Positions 12,350-22,520 of a DNA stretch of 64,000 nucleotides are shown here, piece by piece. The stretch is from NCBI GenBank assembly GCA_023213395.1, contig CM041465.1:91147741-91211740 (forward strand), read 5' to 3'. Below the pieces are notes generated by a model. The model saw only the letters and a list, made by a program, of their open reading frames with translations. It was not told the DNA's origin and ran no database searches. Every line of letters begins with the position of its first letter. Position 1 is the stretch's first letter. This DNA is from Cycas panzhihuaensis. Lineage: Eukaryota; Cycadophyta. A program made the translations under genes and the position numbers.

Positions 12350-12673
12350 TTAAGGGGAGGATTAAAAGAGGTTAATGTATTAAGGTCATTTATATAGATT
12401 AATTATATGACCTTAGGATATATTGTTAGTATTAGTCTCTTAATAAAATATACTTTATGTGAATTTAGATATAATTTTGAGTTCATGCCATTAGGTGGAA
12501 AAATCCTAATCTGAATGCTCACCCTTAATAATAAAAGGTAAAATCTTAAGGAGGGAGTTATTATTCAATCTCACCTCTAAGCTTGCTCTCATATCTTGTT
12601 TCATCTCTTTTTCATTCTCCATTGTCATTGTATATATGTGAGTGATTTATTCTCTAGATCCATTCTTCTTTCA
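12350..12673 (+). repeat. Polypurine tract and 3' LTR of copia A
   Basis: The PPT TTAAGGGGAGGA (12350-12361) is followed by the LTR at 12363-12673 (311 bp), which starts TAAAAGAGGTTAAT and ends CTTCTTTCA. It aligns over its full length with the LTRs of C and E2. The flanking five bases CTTAC (12674-12678) are the expected target-site copy; the same CTTAC appears in the uninterrupted repeat G2 at about 26453. The 5' partner is outside the window. Confidence 0.8.
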
Positions 12674-13069
12674 CTTACCAGTCATACATAGTTTGCATAA
12701 GGTCTATCTCCCTTGTGTTAGTTCATTGGTTAGTGCATAGTTCAGATAAGCTTCATGATTACCGTAGAGTATAAACAGGATTATAGGACATCTTGTTGGA
12801 TATTAAAAGATGTAATTCACTATAGTCTTGACCTTAAACTATCTAAATTATATTTGGCACATGGTTATTGTGTATTTAAACCATGTGCATTAAGTGAAAA
12901 ATTGCAGATCTTCTTGGAAAGTCACAATTCTTGGGAATGTGCCTTTTGACATATTCCTCTTTCAATATAACCTTATAAAGTGATCCTTTACCATTGATAT
13001 TATATCAAAATTATTGTATGGTGTATTGTATTTTATTCCCTCATGAGCCATTTTGAGCACAAATCAAGG
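12674..13069 (+). repeat. Repeat G, copy 1 (host of copia A)
   Basis: Non-coding sequence that starts exactly where A's 3' LTR ends. It matches 26453-26803 over about 350 bp with small differences, for example the shared stretch 'gacatcttgttggatatta'. Its right end resembles a 3' PPT/LTR junction: AATCAAGGAGAA followed by TTGTTGGTATTTTAAC at about 13069, as seen at the 3' ends of many plant copia elements. I do not recognise the family. Confidence 0.6.
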
Positions 13070-13360
13070 AGAATTGTTGGTATTTTAACTTGGAGACCAT
13101 GTATTTATACCCTGTAGAGCCATCCTTTGTACTTTGAACACTATTTTAAGTTCTTTAAGGGTTATTTTTTAACTTTTTAAAGGGTATTTAAAGGCATTTA
13201 TTAGGGGAAATAATCAATAACTTGCTCAACACATGTATAGTTAGTATTTGGAGCCCTTTGGAGCATGTACTTGAGTTAGAGGAGGATACTAAGGTGTATT
13301 TTTATCTTAAAGATGTTCACTTTGGTGTTGTTTAACTCATACTAAATCCTATTTCTTAAG
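13070..13360 (+). other. Possible LTR fragment / leader before F gag
   Basis: TGTTGGTATTTTAAC at 13070 could be an LTR start. A weak PBS-like TAGTATTTGGAGCCC lies at about 13242. The remainder leads directly into the ATG of element F at 13361. It does not match the LTR at 25253, so it cannot be assigned with confidence to F. Confidence 0.3.
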
Positions 13361-14889
13361 ATGGAGTATATTATACCCGAGATTATCTTCAATGGTAATA
13401 ATTTTAGCAAGTGGAAGGCCAATATGGAGCTCATTCTGATGGTGAATCAACTCTGGGATATCACTAAGGTGAAGGTAGATGTGATTCTACTAGACCATAA
13501 AGAGTGTGTTTGTCTTAAAGAGAAGAAATTTATGGTTATGGGATTGTTGAAATTATCACCGGTATCAAACCAAATAGATTTGGTTCACAATCTGGATGAA
13601 TTAGATAAAATTTAGACAAAGCTGTCTAAAATCTTTAAAAAGGAAAAGATGAATAGACATCTTGCTCTAATGTTGGAGTTGCTTAGTTTGCATATGGAAG
13701 ATGAGAATACCATCAACTCCTACCTTAATAAAATAATAGACTTAAAGAACAACCTAGAAGAACTAAAGTAGAACTCGGTTGATGATGCGTTACTATTCAT
13801 AATAATCACGTCGAAGCTACTAGCTATATTCACCACTTTCCAGACCATTTATGGTAGAGACAAAGTGATAGAAGCAAAAATGTTTGACGAGCTTAAAAAC
13901 CTAATTTTAGTAGAGGATACTAAGCTCAAACATCATAGAATACTTGGAGGTTCTGATTTAAGTCAGGCCTTAGCCATGAAAACTTAGAAGAAGGAGGCTG
14001 CTAAGAAGGAGAAGATCACACAGAGGTCAGGAGAAAGTTCATAAGACAAGAATAAGTTCAACACAAAATGTAATTACTACAAGAATGATGGTCACCACGA
14101 TAAGAACTATTGGTTCAAGAATCATGACAAGTACAAAGTTAACCAGGATGATAAAGAGAAGAGTGTTACTACTCATTGTATCAGAGCATAAACCTTATCA
14201 ACCAAGTTAGATTAGAGAGATTATTGGGTACTTGACTCTGGAGTACAAAAGCATATCTCTTACCAGAGGTAGAACTTTGATACAATAACTAAAAACTAGA
14301 GTGGCATTGAAATTGTCCTTGGAGATGCTCACGTCTTACTGGTGGAAGGTATCGGCAAAGTATCCATTAAGGGAGGTAAGTTTACTAGAGTATATTATGT
14401 ACCTGAGATGTAGTTAAACCTTCTTTCATTCTAAGAGATTTGTAAACAAGGCATGAAAGTAGAGCTCTACGATGATAAATGTCTAATTAAGTATCTAAAG
14501 TATAACTTTGTTATCATTACTATTAGGAAAGTGAGGGACAATTTCTGGGTGTTTAAAATTTTTCAATCTAAAAGGAAGTCCTATGTCTTTATGGCTAGTG
14601 TAGATGACGTGAGTAAACTATGACACAATTACCGTAGACATCTTAATTACAAGAGCATTACACTACTAAAGAGGTTGAAGATGGTGGAGAGATTTCTATC
14701 AGTTTCTTGCTCAGATGGTATTTGGCAAGGGTGTATGTATGGTAGGCATCACTACTACATTTTTTCTTAGGATAATACCTAGAGAGCCAAGGAAAAGCTA
14801 AAGCTAGTGCACTCAAATATAATGGGACTACTTCCTAACCCTTTGATATTAGAAGCTCAATATACCCTTGTGTTTGTTGATGATTGCAG
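13361..14889 (+). pseudogene. gag-pol: Copia F gag and protease, first part
   Basis: Ty1/copia polyprotein of a family unlike A/C/E. It starts ATG at 13361 (MEYIIPEIIFNGNNFSKWK), a typical copia gag N-terminus. The gag core is broken by stops after about 13615. The zinc knuckle at about 14070-14115 has two Cys codons changed to Tyr (C-x2-Y-x4-H-x4-Y). The protease at about 14220-14260 keeps DSG (YWVLDSGVQKHIS). A degraded pre-integrase block with the LGH-type region follows at 14610-14720. The integrase start (LVHSNIMGPLP at about 14805) is cut by element C at 14889. The last 295 bp (14595-14889) are repeated after C. Confidence 0.75.
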
Positions 14890-15200
14890 TAAAAGAGGTT
14901 AATGTATCAAGGTCATTTGTGTAGATTAATTATGTGACATTAGGATATATTATTAGCATTAGTCTCTTAATGAAATGCACTTTATGTCCATTTAGATATA
15001 ATTTTAGGTTCATATCATTGGCGGGCAAATTCTAACCCTAATGCTCACCCTCAATAATAAAAGGTGAAATCTCAAGGAGGGAGTCATTATTCATTCTCAC
15101 CTCCAAGCTTGATCTTATATCTTGTTTCATCTTCTTTTTCATTCTCCATTGCCATTGTATGCATGTGAGTGATTTATCTCCTAGATCCATCCTTCCTTCA
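14890..15200 (+). repeat. 5' LTR of copia C
   Basis: 311 bp, starts TAAAAGAGGTTAATG and ends CCTTCCTTCA. It aligns end to end with the 3' LTR at 22208-22520 (about 92% identical by hand count) and with the LTRs of A, E1 and E2. The PBS follows after TG. Confidence 0.85.
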
Positions 15201-15202
15201 TG

Positions 15203-15214
15203 TGGTATCAGAGC
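15203..15214 (+). other. Primer binding site of copia C
   Basis: TGGTATCAGAGC, complementary to the initiator Met-tRNA 3' end, two bases after the 5' LTR. Identical in E2 at 31408-31419. Confidence 0.9.
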
Positions 15215-16258
15215 TAGAAGGGGATCTATTCACTTCATTCCACTTGCATGGAGTCATTTTGCCTCTCCTTCACCTTCAATGTGAAGTATTGAGAGTGCAT
15301 TTATTATTTTTTAACATTTTAAGAGCTTAAAATTATAGTATTTTATATGTTGCTACTTTTTCCATGTGTGCAAAAATTCATAGGTGAAGAATACAAGTTT
15401 TTGAAGTTGTTTAGCTGTCGAAACAATCTCGGAAGCGTTAAAGGGCCAAAATTTCATTAAAAATTTGACCATCTCAGAATTTGATGAAATTTGGCATGTA
15501 AGGTTCCCTTGACTAGAGGATAAATTTTTTCTTCTAGAGAAACTTCAGATTCATCCTGCAATAGTGAGTTTTGGCTGTGACAAAAGGGTAAATTTTGTGG
15601 ATAAGTGATTTAAAACACTTTTCCTAATAAAATCCTTTAATTATAAGTTAAAAATTTGAAAGTTTTATTAAGGGATCTGGTATATGTATGTCTTAGGATC
15701 GGTTTAAGATAAATCTCATCAAATTCATCCACTGGTTAGTGAGATCTATGTAGTTTTCTCACGGTTGCTAATTTTACCTACTTAACCCCATAAAGGACAT
15801 TGCAAGGGCATTTCAAGCAATGTTTTGGAAGATTTTACAGATGGTGCAGAAGAGAAAGTTAATATACATGTCAAAATATAACTTTTGACATATTAATGTT
15901 TAGATTCTGAGACAATTGATCTGGCAGGATTTTGCTTTTGTGTTTTTCCAAGCAGAAATTTTTTTGTGTCTTTTCTGAAATCAGACTTCACAAATCTATC
16001 AAAACTGACATTCTGAACACTTTTTCCTTTTGTCATAAATTTAGATTTCATCATTTAGGCTTTCATATTTGTAATTTTTAAAAATTTACCTATTTATCAT
16101 TATTTATAAATTTTATGAAAAAAACACAAAATAGGGCAAAATAGCATGGATATAAATTTAGAAAAATTATCATTTTAGCATCAAGTTTATCCACTTTTTA
16201 GCTCATTATGACTTTTGTATCAAAACTTCTAAAATCATATTTGGAAACATTGTACTAA

Positions 16259-16303
16259 AGCAAGGGGAACCTTAGATCGGAACCAACTTTTGGTTCCCCT
16301 GCT
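16259..16303 (+). other. Leader hairpin of copia C
   Basis: AGGGGAACC (16263-16271) and GGTTCCCCT (16292-16300) form a 9-bp perfect stem around a 20-nt loop. AGC and GCT extend it outside a one-base bulge. In E2 the same stem has an A-T pair where C has a G-C pair, with both arms changed, and the loop length is the same. This supports a selected RNA structure in the genomic RNA leader; its role is unknown. Confidence 0.6.
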
Positions 16304-16337
16304 AAATCTAGCATGTTTTTTTTATTTGCACACATAG

Positions 16338-16412
16338 CATAAAGTATCAAAAAAGTAATAACAATAATAAAGTATCACAAAAGCAGTAACAACAATAAGG
16401 TAAGCATAAAAA
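16338..16412 (+). repeat. 28-bp minisatellite in copia C leader
   Basis: Two full units of about 28 bp (TAAAGTATCA...GTAACAACAA type) plus a partial third. The homologous site in E2 has three full units plus a partial, so copy number varies between elements. Confidence 0.6.
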
Positions 16413-17175
16413 GTAAGTAAGCTCATTTGGTAACTTTTTATTTCAGTTTTTAGTTATACATAAATATCTTACACTATTCCTAAAAGGAATCTCATCCATA
16501 CAATCTATACCGCCAGTTCTTGACTTATGCACATACTCTTGGTTGAAATAGAATAAGGTTGGCTGAAGTCCAAGCCCTAAGGGAGGTGTGAGTTTCATAT
16601 TGGGTCTAGTCTTAACTGGAATAGTGGTGGAGGGATGAGTTAGCCATACCTACGGCCTCCAATAAGGGATAATCCTGATAACCACCCAAGAAAATTGAAA
16701 ACCTTAATGCAAGATTAAAATTAACCTGGTCCAATATCCGTCATAGCCGTGGGATACACAGTACCATTTGACTCTTTAAAGGAGGTATATAGATACTCAT
16801 TAGTGAACTAGGTGAGGACTGGGAGTACCTGGGCTCCACTGTGACTTAGATTTCATCACAAAGCATAGGTGTGGGTATTGCGGGTGAAGGTCCTAATCGT
16901 ATATTAGAAGCCTTAGGCACCAAAACCTTACCTACATTTGGACATAAGTGAGAGGTTAGTGGCATGACATATTATCACTCTTTTCCAACTCTATATTAGG
17001 CCTCATTCTTATATCATTGCTTATATTTATTTTTTTATAATTGTTGAAAAATACTTAATCATTGCTTGCTTCTCATCATAACAATCATTTCTACATCCCT
17101 GCTGCGCTAGGTATACTAGCTACATGTGTCAATGGCATATACTTCTATCATCTCTTCTACTTCTTCATCATCACC

Positions 17176-18372
17176 ATGTTATCTCAATTCAAGCATAATG
17201 TTAACTGCATATTGAAAGGCAAAGAAAGTTGGGATATATGGTACATTGGAATTAAAAATGCTACAAACTATGAAGGCCTTTGGAGAGCCCACTTACAGCC
17301 TACACCCAGTATACTAGCAACATCTACAACAGTTGCTTTCAGTGGATCTGCCCCAATAGCTCCTATAGATGTTGTAGCTAAACTACAATAGGAGATAGAT
17401 GATGAACCGATTTAAGCAGGAATTTTATTGGTCATTGATCACTCCTTACACAACTTGATAAACGAAGAGGAACATGATACAACCTGGAAGATCCTAGAAG
17501 TTCTTAGAAAGAACTTTGATACAAAGTTAGATTTAGAATTTGTTCATCTTATTTTAAAAATGAACAAATTAAAAATGTAGAAGGGATAAGCTCATAAGAC
17601 AATAAATCTCCTTCCACTAATCAAACAAGCAATTGATAAAAATTTTAAGACCTAATGCATTACTTGGGTATTTTTGATCCAGTCATGTTTACATGTCCCT
17701 AATTATAAAAACTTATTTGGAAGTCTTCAATCTAGTGGAACATTGAAGACAATCAACTTCGAAGCACTTACCGAGAAGTTCATAGAATTTGACAAGACCT
17801 TTGATATAAACTTTGTAGCCTCTGACTCTCTTCCAGATGCAACCCTTGAGGTAGAAGAAGAAGTTTGTTATATAAAAAATTAAGGTCCCTCTCATGGCAG
17901 AGGAAATAACCAAGCAAGAGGAAGAGGAAGAAATATGGGAAATCATTCACAAGGTTAATCAAATCGTCAATCATAACCTCTACAGTTTTAAGGCCAAGGG
18001 CCACCTCAATAAAGAGCAAGATAGTTAGGCCAAACTAGTACTTCTTCAGGGACTGGTAATCAAACTATTATGTGTGATCAATATAACCATAAAGAACACT
18101 TAACAAAAGATTATAGAACTGCCACTTATAAGTTGGTCAAGTTCCAACCAAAACATGGAGCTCATAATGTTGAAGAAACTTGTGAAGAATCCTTTAGTGG
18201 TGTAGGTTTTGTACAAGCACATATTCAAAGAATTAAGGGATCTTCAGCATCAAATGCCATTGAACAACAAAAGAGACATTTTAAAGCTCGGTGTGAATAT
18301 ATCACTTATGAATTCCCTTCACCAATGCCAAGACCTATTAGAATTTCCAATAGTGTGGCTTCAATCAATGGA
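17176..18372 (+). pseudogene. gag: Copia C gag (degenerate)
   Basis: ATG at 17176 (MLSQFKHNVNCILKGK), in the same frame as a longer open stretch starting at 17062. An Ala/Thr/Pro-rich linker is at about 17310-17380. The UBN2-type gag core runs about 17430-17840 (LHNLINEEEHDT, then KLDLEFVHLI; here TAG replaces a Gln). The end of gag is a Gly/Arg-rich stretch (about 17890-18010) and a zinc-knuckle position at about 18070-18115 that has lost two Cys (DQYNHKEHLTKDYR). At least four stops break it. Gag would form the virus-like particle. Confidence 0.8.
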
Positions 18373-19690
18373 CAGTGGATCATGGACACATGAGCAACTC
18401 AACATATGACATACAGTTGCAGTCTATATCAAACATTTGACTCAAATATTCATGGAGTTGTTCACATGGTTGATAAATCACAACAACCTGTTGAAGGAAT
18501 TGGCAACATTCACCTGAAACTCCTAGGCTTAGAAGATTTTACATTGCTTAATATCTTATACATACCTAATCTCAAATAAAACTTGCTCTTCTTATCCACA
18601 CTTATCTCTCATAGATTTAATTTGAGCATAACCATAAATAATTAGACTCTCTAGGTCATTTATTATCTAACTAATCAATTGGTCTTGACTGGACATCTCA
18701 CTGGTAAACTCTTTTGGCTAAATGGCTCTCCATCTTCTGAAGCCCATTGTGCCTAAAGGCCTTGTGCCGATGAAGAATTTACATTTAACACCATCCTAAC
18801 CCACCTAACGTTGTCACTAAAAGCTCTTTGGCATGCTTGCATGGGCCATGTTCACATCGATAGACTTAGAGATCTCTGTAATACTCTTCTAAGTCCTCCA
18901 AAGTTATCCTCCAAGCCCTTTAAATATGAAGCTTGTATTATTGTTAAATCTCATCGATAACTTTTTCTCAAAAGTTAGTAGAAATTAAGCCATCCATTAT
19001 AATTGGTACACTCTGATTTGTGTGGGCCAATGCCCATTCCTTCACTGAAGGGCAAGCTATATTATATCTCTTTTATTGATGATTTCACCAGAAACGTATG
19101 GGTAGCTTTTCTACACAAAAAAGATGAAGCATTCCATATATTCAAGAAATTTAAAGCCCTCACTGAAAAAGAGTTAGGTTATCAACTTAAATGCCTTCGA
19201 ATTGATAATGGTGGCAAATATACTTCACATGAGTTTAAAAGCTACCTTCGAGACAATGACATCAAGCATCAAACAACAGTAGCAGGTACCCCACAGCAAA
19301 ATGGGGTTGCGAGCATATAAACAAGACAATCATGAACATGGCTCGTGATAAGTTAATATACAAAAATGTACCTACCTATCTATAGGCTGAAGTAATTTGG
19401 ATAGCTATTTATTGTATTAATGCTATTAGCCCATCAAAGGAAGTACAATCACCTAATGAAACGTGGCCAGGACAAGCCCCCATTGTTCACTACTTTAAAA
19501 ATTTTGGCTCTACATATTATACCCACATTCTGGATGCAGATCGAAATAAACTCTAGTCAAGGGCACTTAAAGGCATCTTTGTTGGATACCCTATGGATAA
19601 GAAAAGGTATAAGGTCTTCATACCTTCACAACAAAAAATTATCGTTATTATAGATGTCATTTTTGTAGAGACAGAGGATTAGTTACTTAA
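18373..19690 (+). pseudogene. pol: Copia C protease, pre-integrase and integrase (degenerate)
   Basis: The protease active site at 18385-18408 reads M-D-T-stop-A-T-Q-H-M-T, with TGA at 18391-18393 replacing the glycine of the DTG triad; the same stop is in copy A. The GAG_pre-integrase block follows at about 18820-18970 (LWHACMGHVHIDRL). The integrase core spans about 19000-19420: VHSDLCGPMPIPSLKGK, FIDDFTRNVWVAFLHKKDEAF, IDNGG and TPQQNGV near 19290. The C-terminal part near 19500-19650 (FVGYPMDKK-like) is frameshifted. Such an integrase would insert the cDNA; this copy cannot encode it intact. Confidence 0.8.
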
Positions 19691-20225
19691 ACTAGACTCC
19701 AAAGTACCCTCATACCGCTACAATCATGTTATCAAGTATGATGTTTAGATTCTAAAATTTGGGGGGGGGGGGAGGGAGATAGACATAAATTACTTCAAAA
19801 GTTAGAAGCTGATAATAGAGCCTTGGAGGATACAAATTATGACTCTGAACTGATGAGTGCACATTCAGCATCATCTTTTGAAGATAACATAGTTAATAAA
19901 GGCAAAGCCATTATAGAGGAACCATCCTCTCCATCTTCATTTGATAAAGACAAAATAGTGGTAGAAGGACCATCTTCCTCAGGCACATCAACATCCTCCT
20001 CACAAAATAATCATTTTAATGAACATGATGAGAACCAAGAAGTTGGGGAAATGAGGACATCATTCCTAACTCGAGGATCTTGAGAATCCTGCCAACTCAA
20101 TAAGGACATATGACCAAATGAAGTGGACAAAACTAGCACTTAAAGTGCCCATAGATCAAGGTTGCAAGAAATATTATATACTGAGCTTGAACTAGCAGAA
20201 TTATACCTTACTCTTAATGAAGAGC
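19691..20225 (+). other. Copia C integrase-RT linker
   Basis: Low-complexity linker between integrase and RT. It contains a G run at 19762-19773 and an open stretch at 19823-20083 rich in Ser, Pro, Glu and Asp. Copies A (9890-10190) and E2 (35890-36103) have the same linker. It carries no catalytic motif. Confidence 0.6.
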
Positions 20226-21740
20226 CCTTAAAGTACTAAGAAGTTGTAAAGCATATAGCTTGGAGAAACGCCATGAACGAAGAGTACCAATCTTTTATCA
20301 AGAACGGTACATGGGAGCTCATTGATCTACCACTTGGCAGAAAGGTAGTTCAAAATAAATGGGTGTTAAAAAACAAATATAGATCAGATGGCACCCTTGA
20401 AAAACATAAGGTGAGGTTGGTAGTTAAAGGATTTACACAAAGGGAAGGTATTGACTAGACTAAAGCCTTTACACCTACAACCAAGTGGCCTACAATTAGA
20501 ACTCTTATGGCCTTAGCTACTCAACAGGGTTGGAAAATCTACCAACTTGGTATTAAGACCACGTTTTTCAATGGAGATTTTGAAGAAGAAATTTACATGG
20601 CTTAGCCAGAAGGATATGAGATTGAAGGTCAAGAGCATAAGGTTTGCAGGCTCATAAAGTCCTTGTATGGCCTTAAACAAATCCCTCGTGCTTGGTTTGT
20701 CAAGTTGTTTGAAATGATGAGGCAACTTGGATACGAGGTTTGTGACTATCAAGATATTGATGCAACGTTGTTCATCAAGCGCCATAAGGATAAAGTCACT
20801 TATCTCATAATCTTTATGGATGACATGCTAGTAACGGGTAATAGTAAACTGGTAATAAGCCAGCTGAAAAAGGACCTTGGTAAAATGTTTGAATTGTCTA
20901 ACCTCGGTTTGATGAAATATAACTTGGAAATTGAAGTAACATAAAAGAATGGAAAAAATTTCTTCTCCCAAGAAAAATACATCAACAATCTTCTAATAAA
21001 GTTTCAGTTAGAAGATGCTTGACCAGTGATGTTACCTATGGACCCTAACACCAAACTCTCAGCTAAAGGTGACACTAGGGAGGTCGATGCAACACTCTAT
21101 AGGAAACTTGTAGGTAGTCTCATCTACACTACCAATACAAGGCCAAATATTATACACTCTATTAGCATTCTTGCTCGTTACATGATAAATCCTAAGCAGA
21201 ATCATTGGCGAACCTTGATGCAGTGTTGAGATACCTTAAGACGACTAGCAAATATGGTCTGTTGTATGAACCTAATTCAGACTTCAAGATTTCTACATAC
21301 ATAGACTCATGCTTTGTACAAGATAAAGATACATGAAGATCTACATCTGGGTATATAACATTTCTTGGAACAACACCAATATCATCCAGATGACAGAAGA
21401 TAGTTGCAGATTCAACTGCTGAAGCTGAATATATTATTGCTTCTGAGACTAGTAAAGAGGTGATATGGCTGAGAAAATTATTGGAAACATTGAATATCAC
21501 CTAAAGAAGTCCTACGAGTCTTCATGTAGATAATCAATCAGCAATCTACATGGTGAAAAATTTTGTATTTCATGATCGTACCAAACACATAAGTACGAAA
21601 CTCCACAGTATTAGGGAACCTGTTCATGATGTCACAATCAATTAGATTACTGCCCCACAGCAAATCAAGTAGCCGATATCTTCACCAAACCTTTAAAAAA
21701 GGTGAAGTTTGAGCAATTTGGAAGGTAGCTTGTCCTTAGG
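20226..21740 (+). pseudogene. pol: Copia C reverse transcriptase and RNase H (degenerate)
   Basis: RVT_2 begins near 20270 (TWELIDLPLGRKVVQNKWV at about 20308-20364). SLYGLKQIPRAWF lies at about 20660 and the catalytic box FMDDM is intact at about 20812-20826. RNase H starts near 21090 (KLVGSLIYTTNTRPNI), has ADSTAEAEYIIASETS at about 21407 and VDNQSAIYMV at about 21525, and ends with the degraded ADIFTKPL block at about 21675. Stops include TAA at 20237 and TGA at 21020 (both shared with A), TAG at 20604 and others. This is the best-preserved RT of family 1 in the window but still non-functional. Confidence 0.85.
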
Positions 21741-21784
21741 GCCTCCATCTTTGACTGATCAAAGAAGATAGCAATAGGATCACC

Positions 21785-21940
21785 ATACTCTATTCTCTTC
21801 GTGAAAATCCTTTGTGAGTACGAAAGAATAAGAGTAAGTCTCTACTCTATCCTCTTTGCAAAAATCCCATGTGGGCATGAAAGGATAAGGGTTACTTGTT
21901 TTAGAAAATCAAAACCTGTAAAAACCCAAAAAGGCATAGG
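21785..21940 (+). other. Copia C 3' UTR tandem hairpin units
   Basis: Two units about 57 bp apart (starting near 21788 and 21845). The second has nested arms: ATCCT...AGGAT outside and CCCA-TG-TGGG inside. Homologous pairs are found in A, E1 and J. Confidence 0.5.
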
Positions 21941-22192
21941 GGATGACCAAACAATATATGGAGACTTAGCAGATTAAACTGTACATTTAAACTACTTGGT
22001 TATCAAGCTACATCAAAGAGCCACCTTAGCTATTTTGATGTATAAAAGGGGCTATAGATCTTAGAAAGTTTGTGGGTTTTTATTCTCCATGAGGGTTTTT
22101 CCACAAAAGTGTCATTTAGAATTTCAATGTAATAATGAGGCTCAAATGAAGACCTCATAGAATAGATTTTCTCAAAATGACCTTCCACCATT

Positions 22193-22520
22193 AAGGGGGG
22201 GATTCATTGAAAGAGGTTAATATATCAAGGCCATTTATGTAGATTAATTATATGACCTTAGGATATATTACTAGCATTAGTCTTTTAATGAAATGCACTT
22301 TATGTGCATTTAGATGTAATTTTGGGTTCATATCATTAGGCGGGAAAATCCTAACCATAATGCTCACCCTCAATAATAAAAGGTGAAATCTCAAGGAGGG
22401 AGTCATTATTCATTCTTACCTCCAAACTTACTCTCATATCTTGTTTCATCTTCTTTGTCATTCTCCATTGCCATTGTGTGCACGTGAGTGATTTATCTCT
22501 CTAGATCCATCATTCCTTCA
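22193..22520 (+). repeat. Polypurine tract and 3' LTR of copia C
   Basis: The PPT TTAAGGGGGGGA ends at about 22202. The LTR is 22208-22520 (313 bp), TGAAAGAGGTTAAT to CATTCCTTCA. A TATA-like or U5 assignment was not attempted. The right flank is not a 5-bp target copy; instead sequence of host F from 295 bp upstream is found again. Confidence 0.85.

Larger units (their letters stand above)
15215..17175 (+). other. Copia C leader (about 1.96 kb)
   Basis: Long non-coding leader between PBS and gag. It holds a hairpin at about 16259-16303 and a small tandem repeat at 16338-16412, listed separately. The leader of E2 (31420-33351) is collinear. No conserved open frame is visible. Confidence 0.75.
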
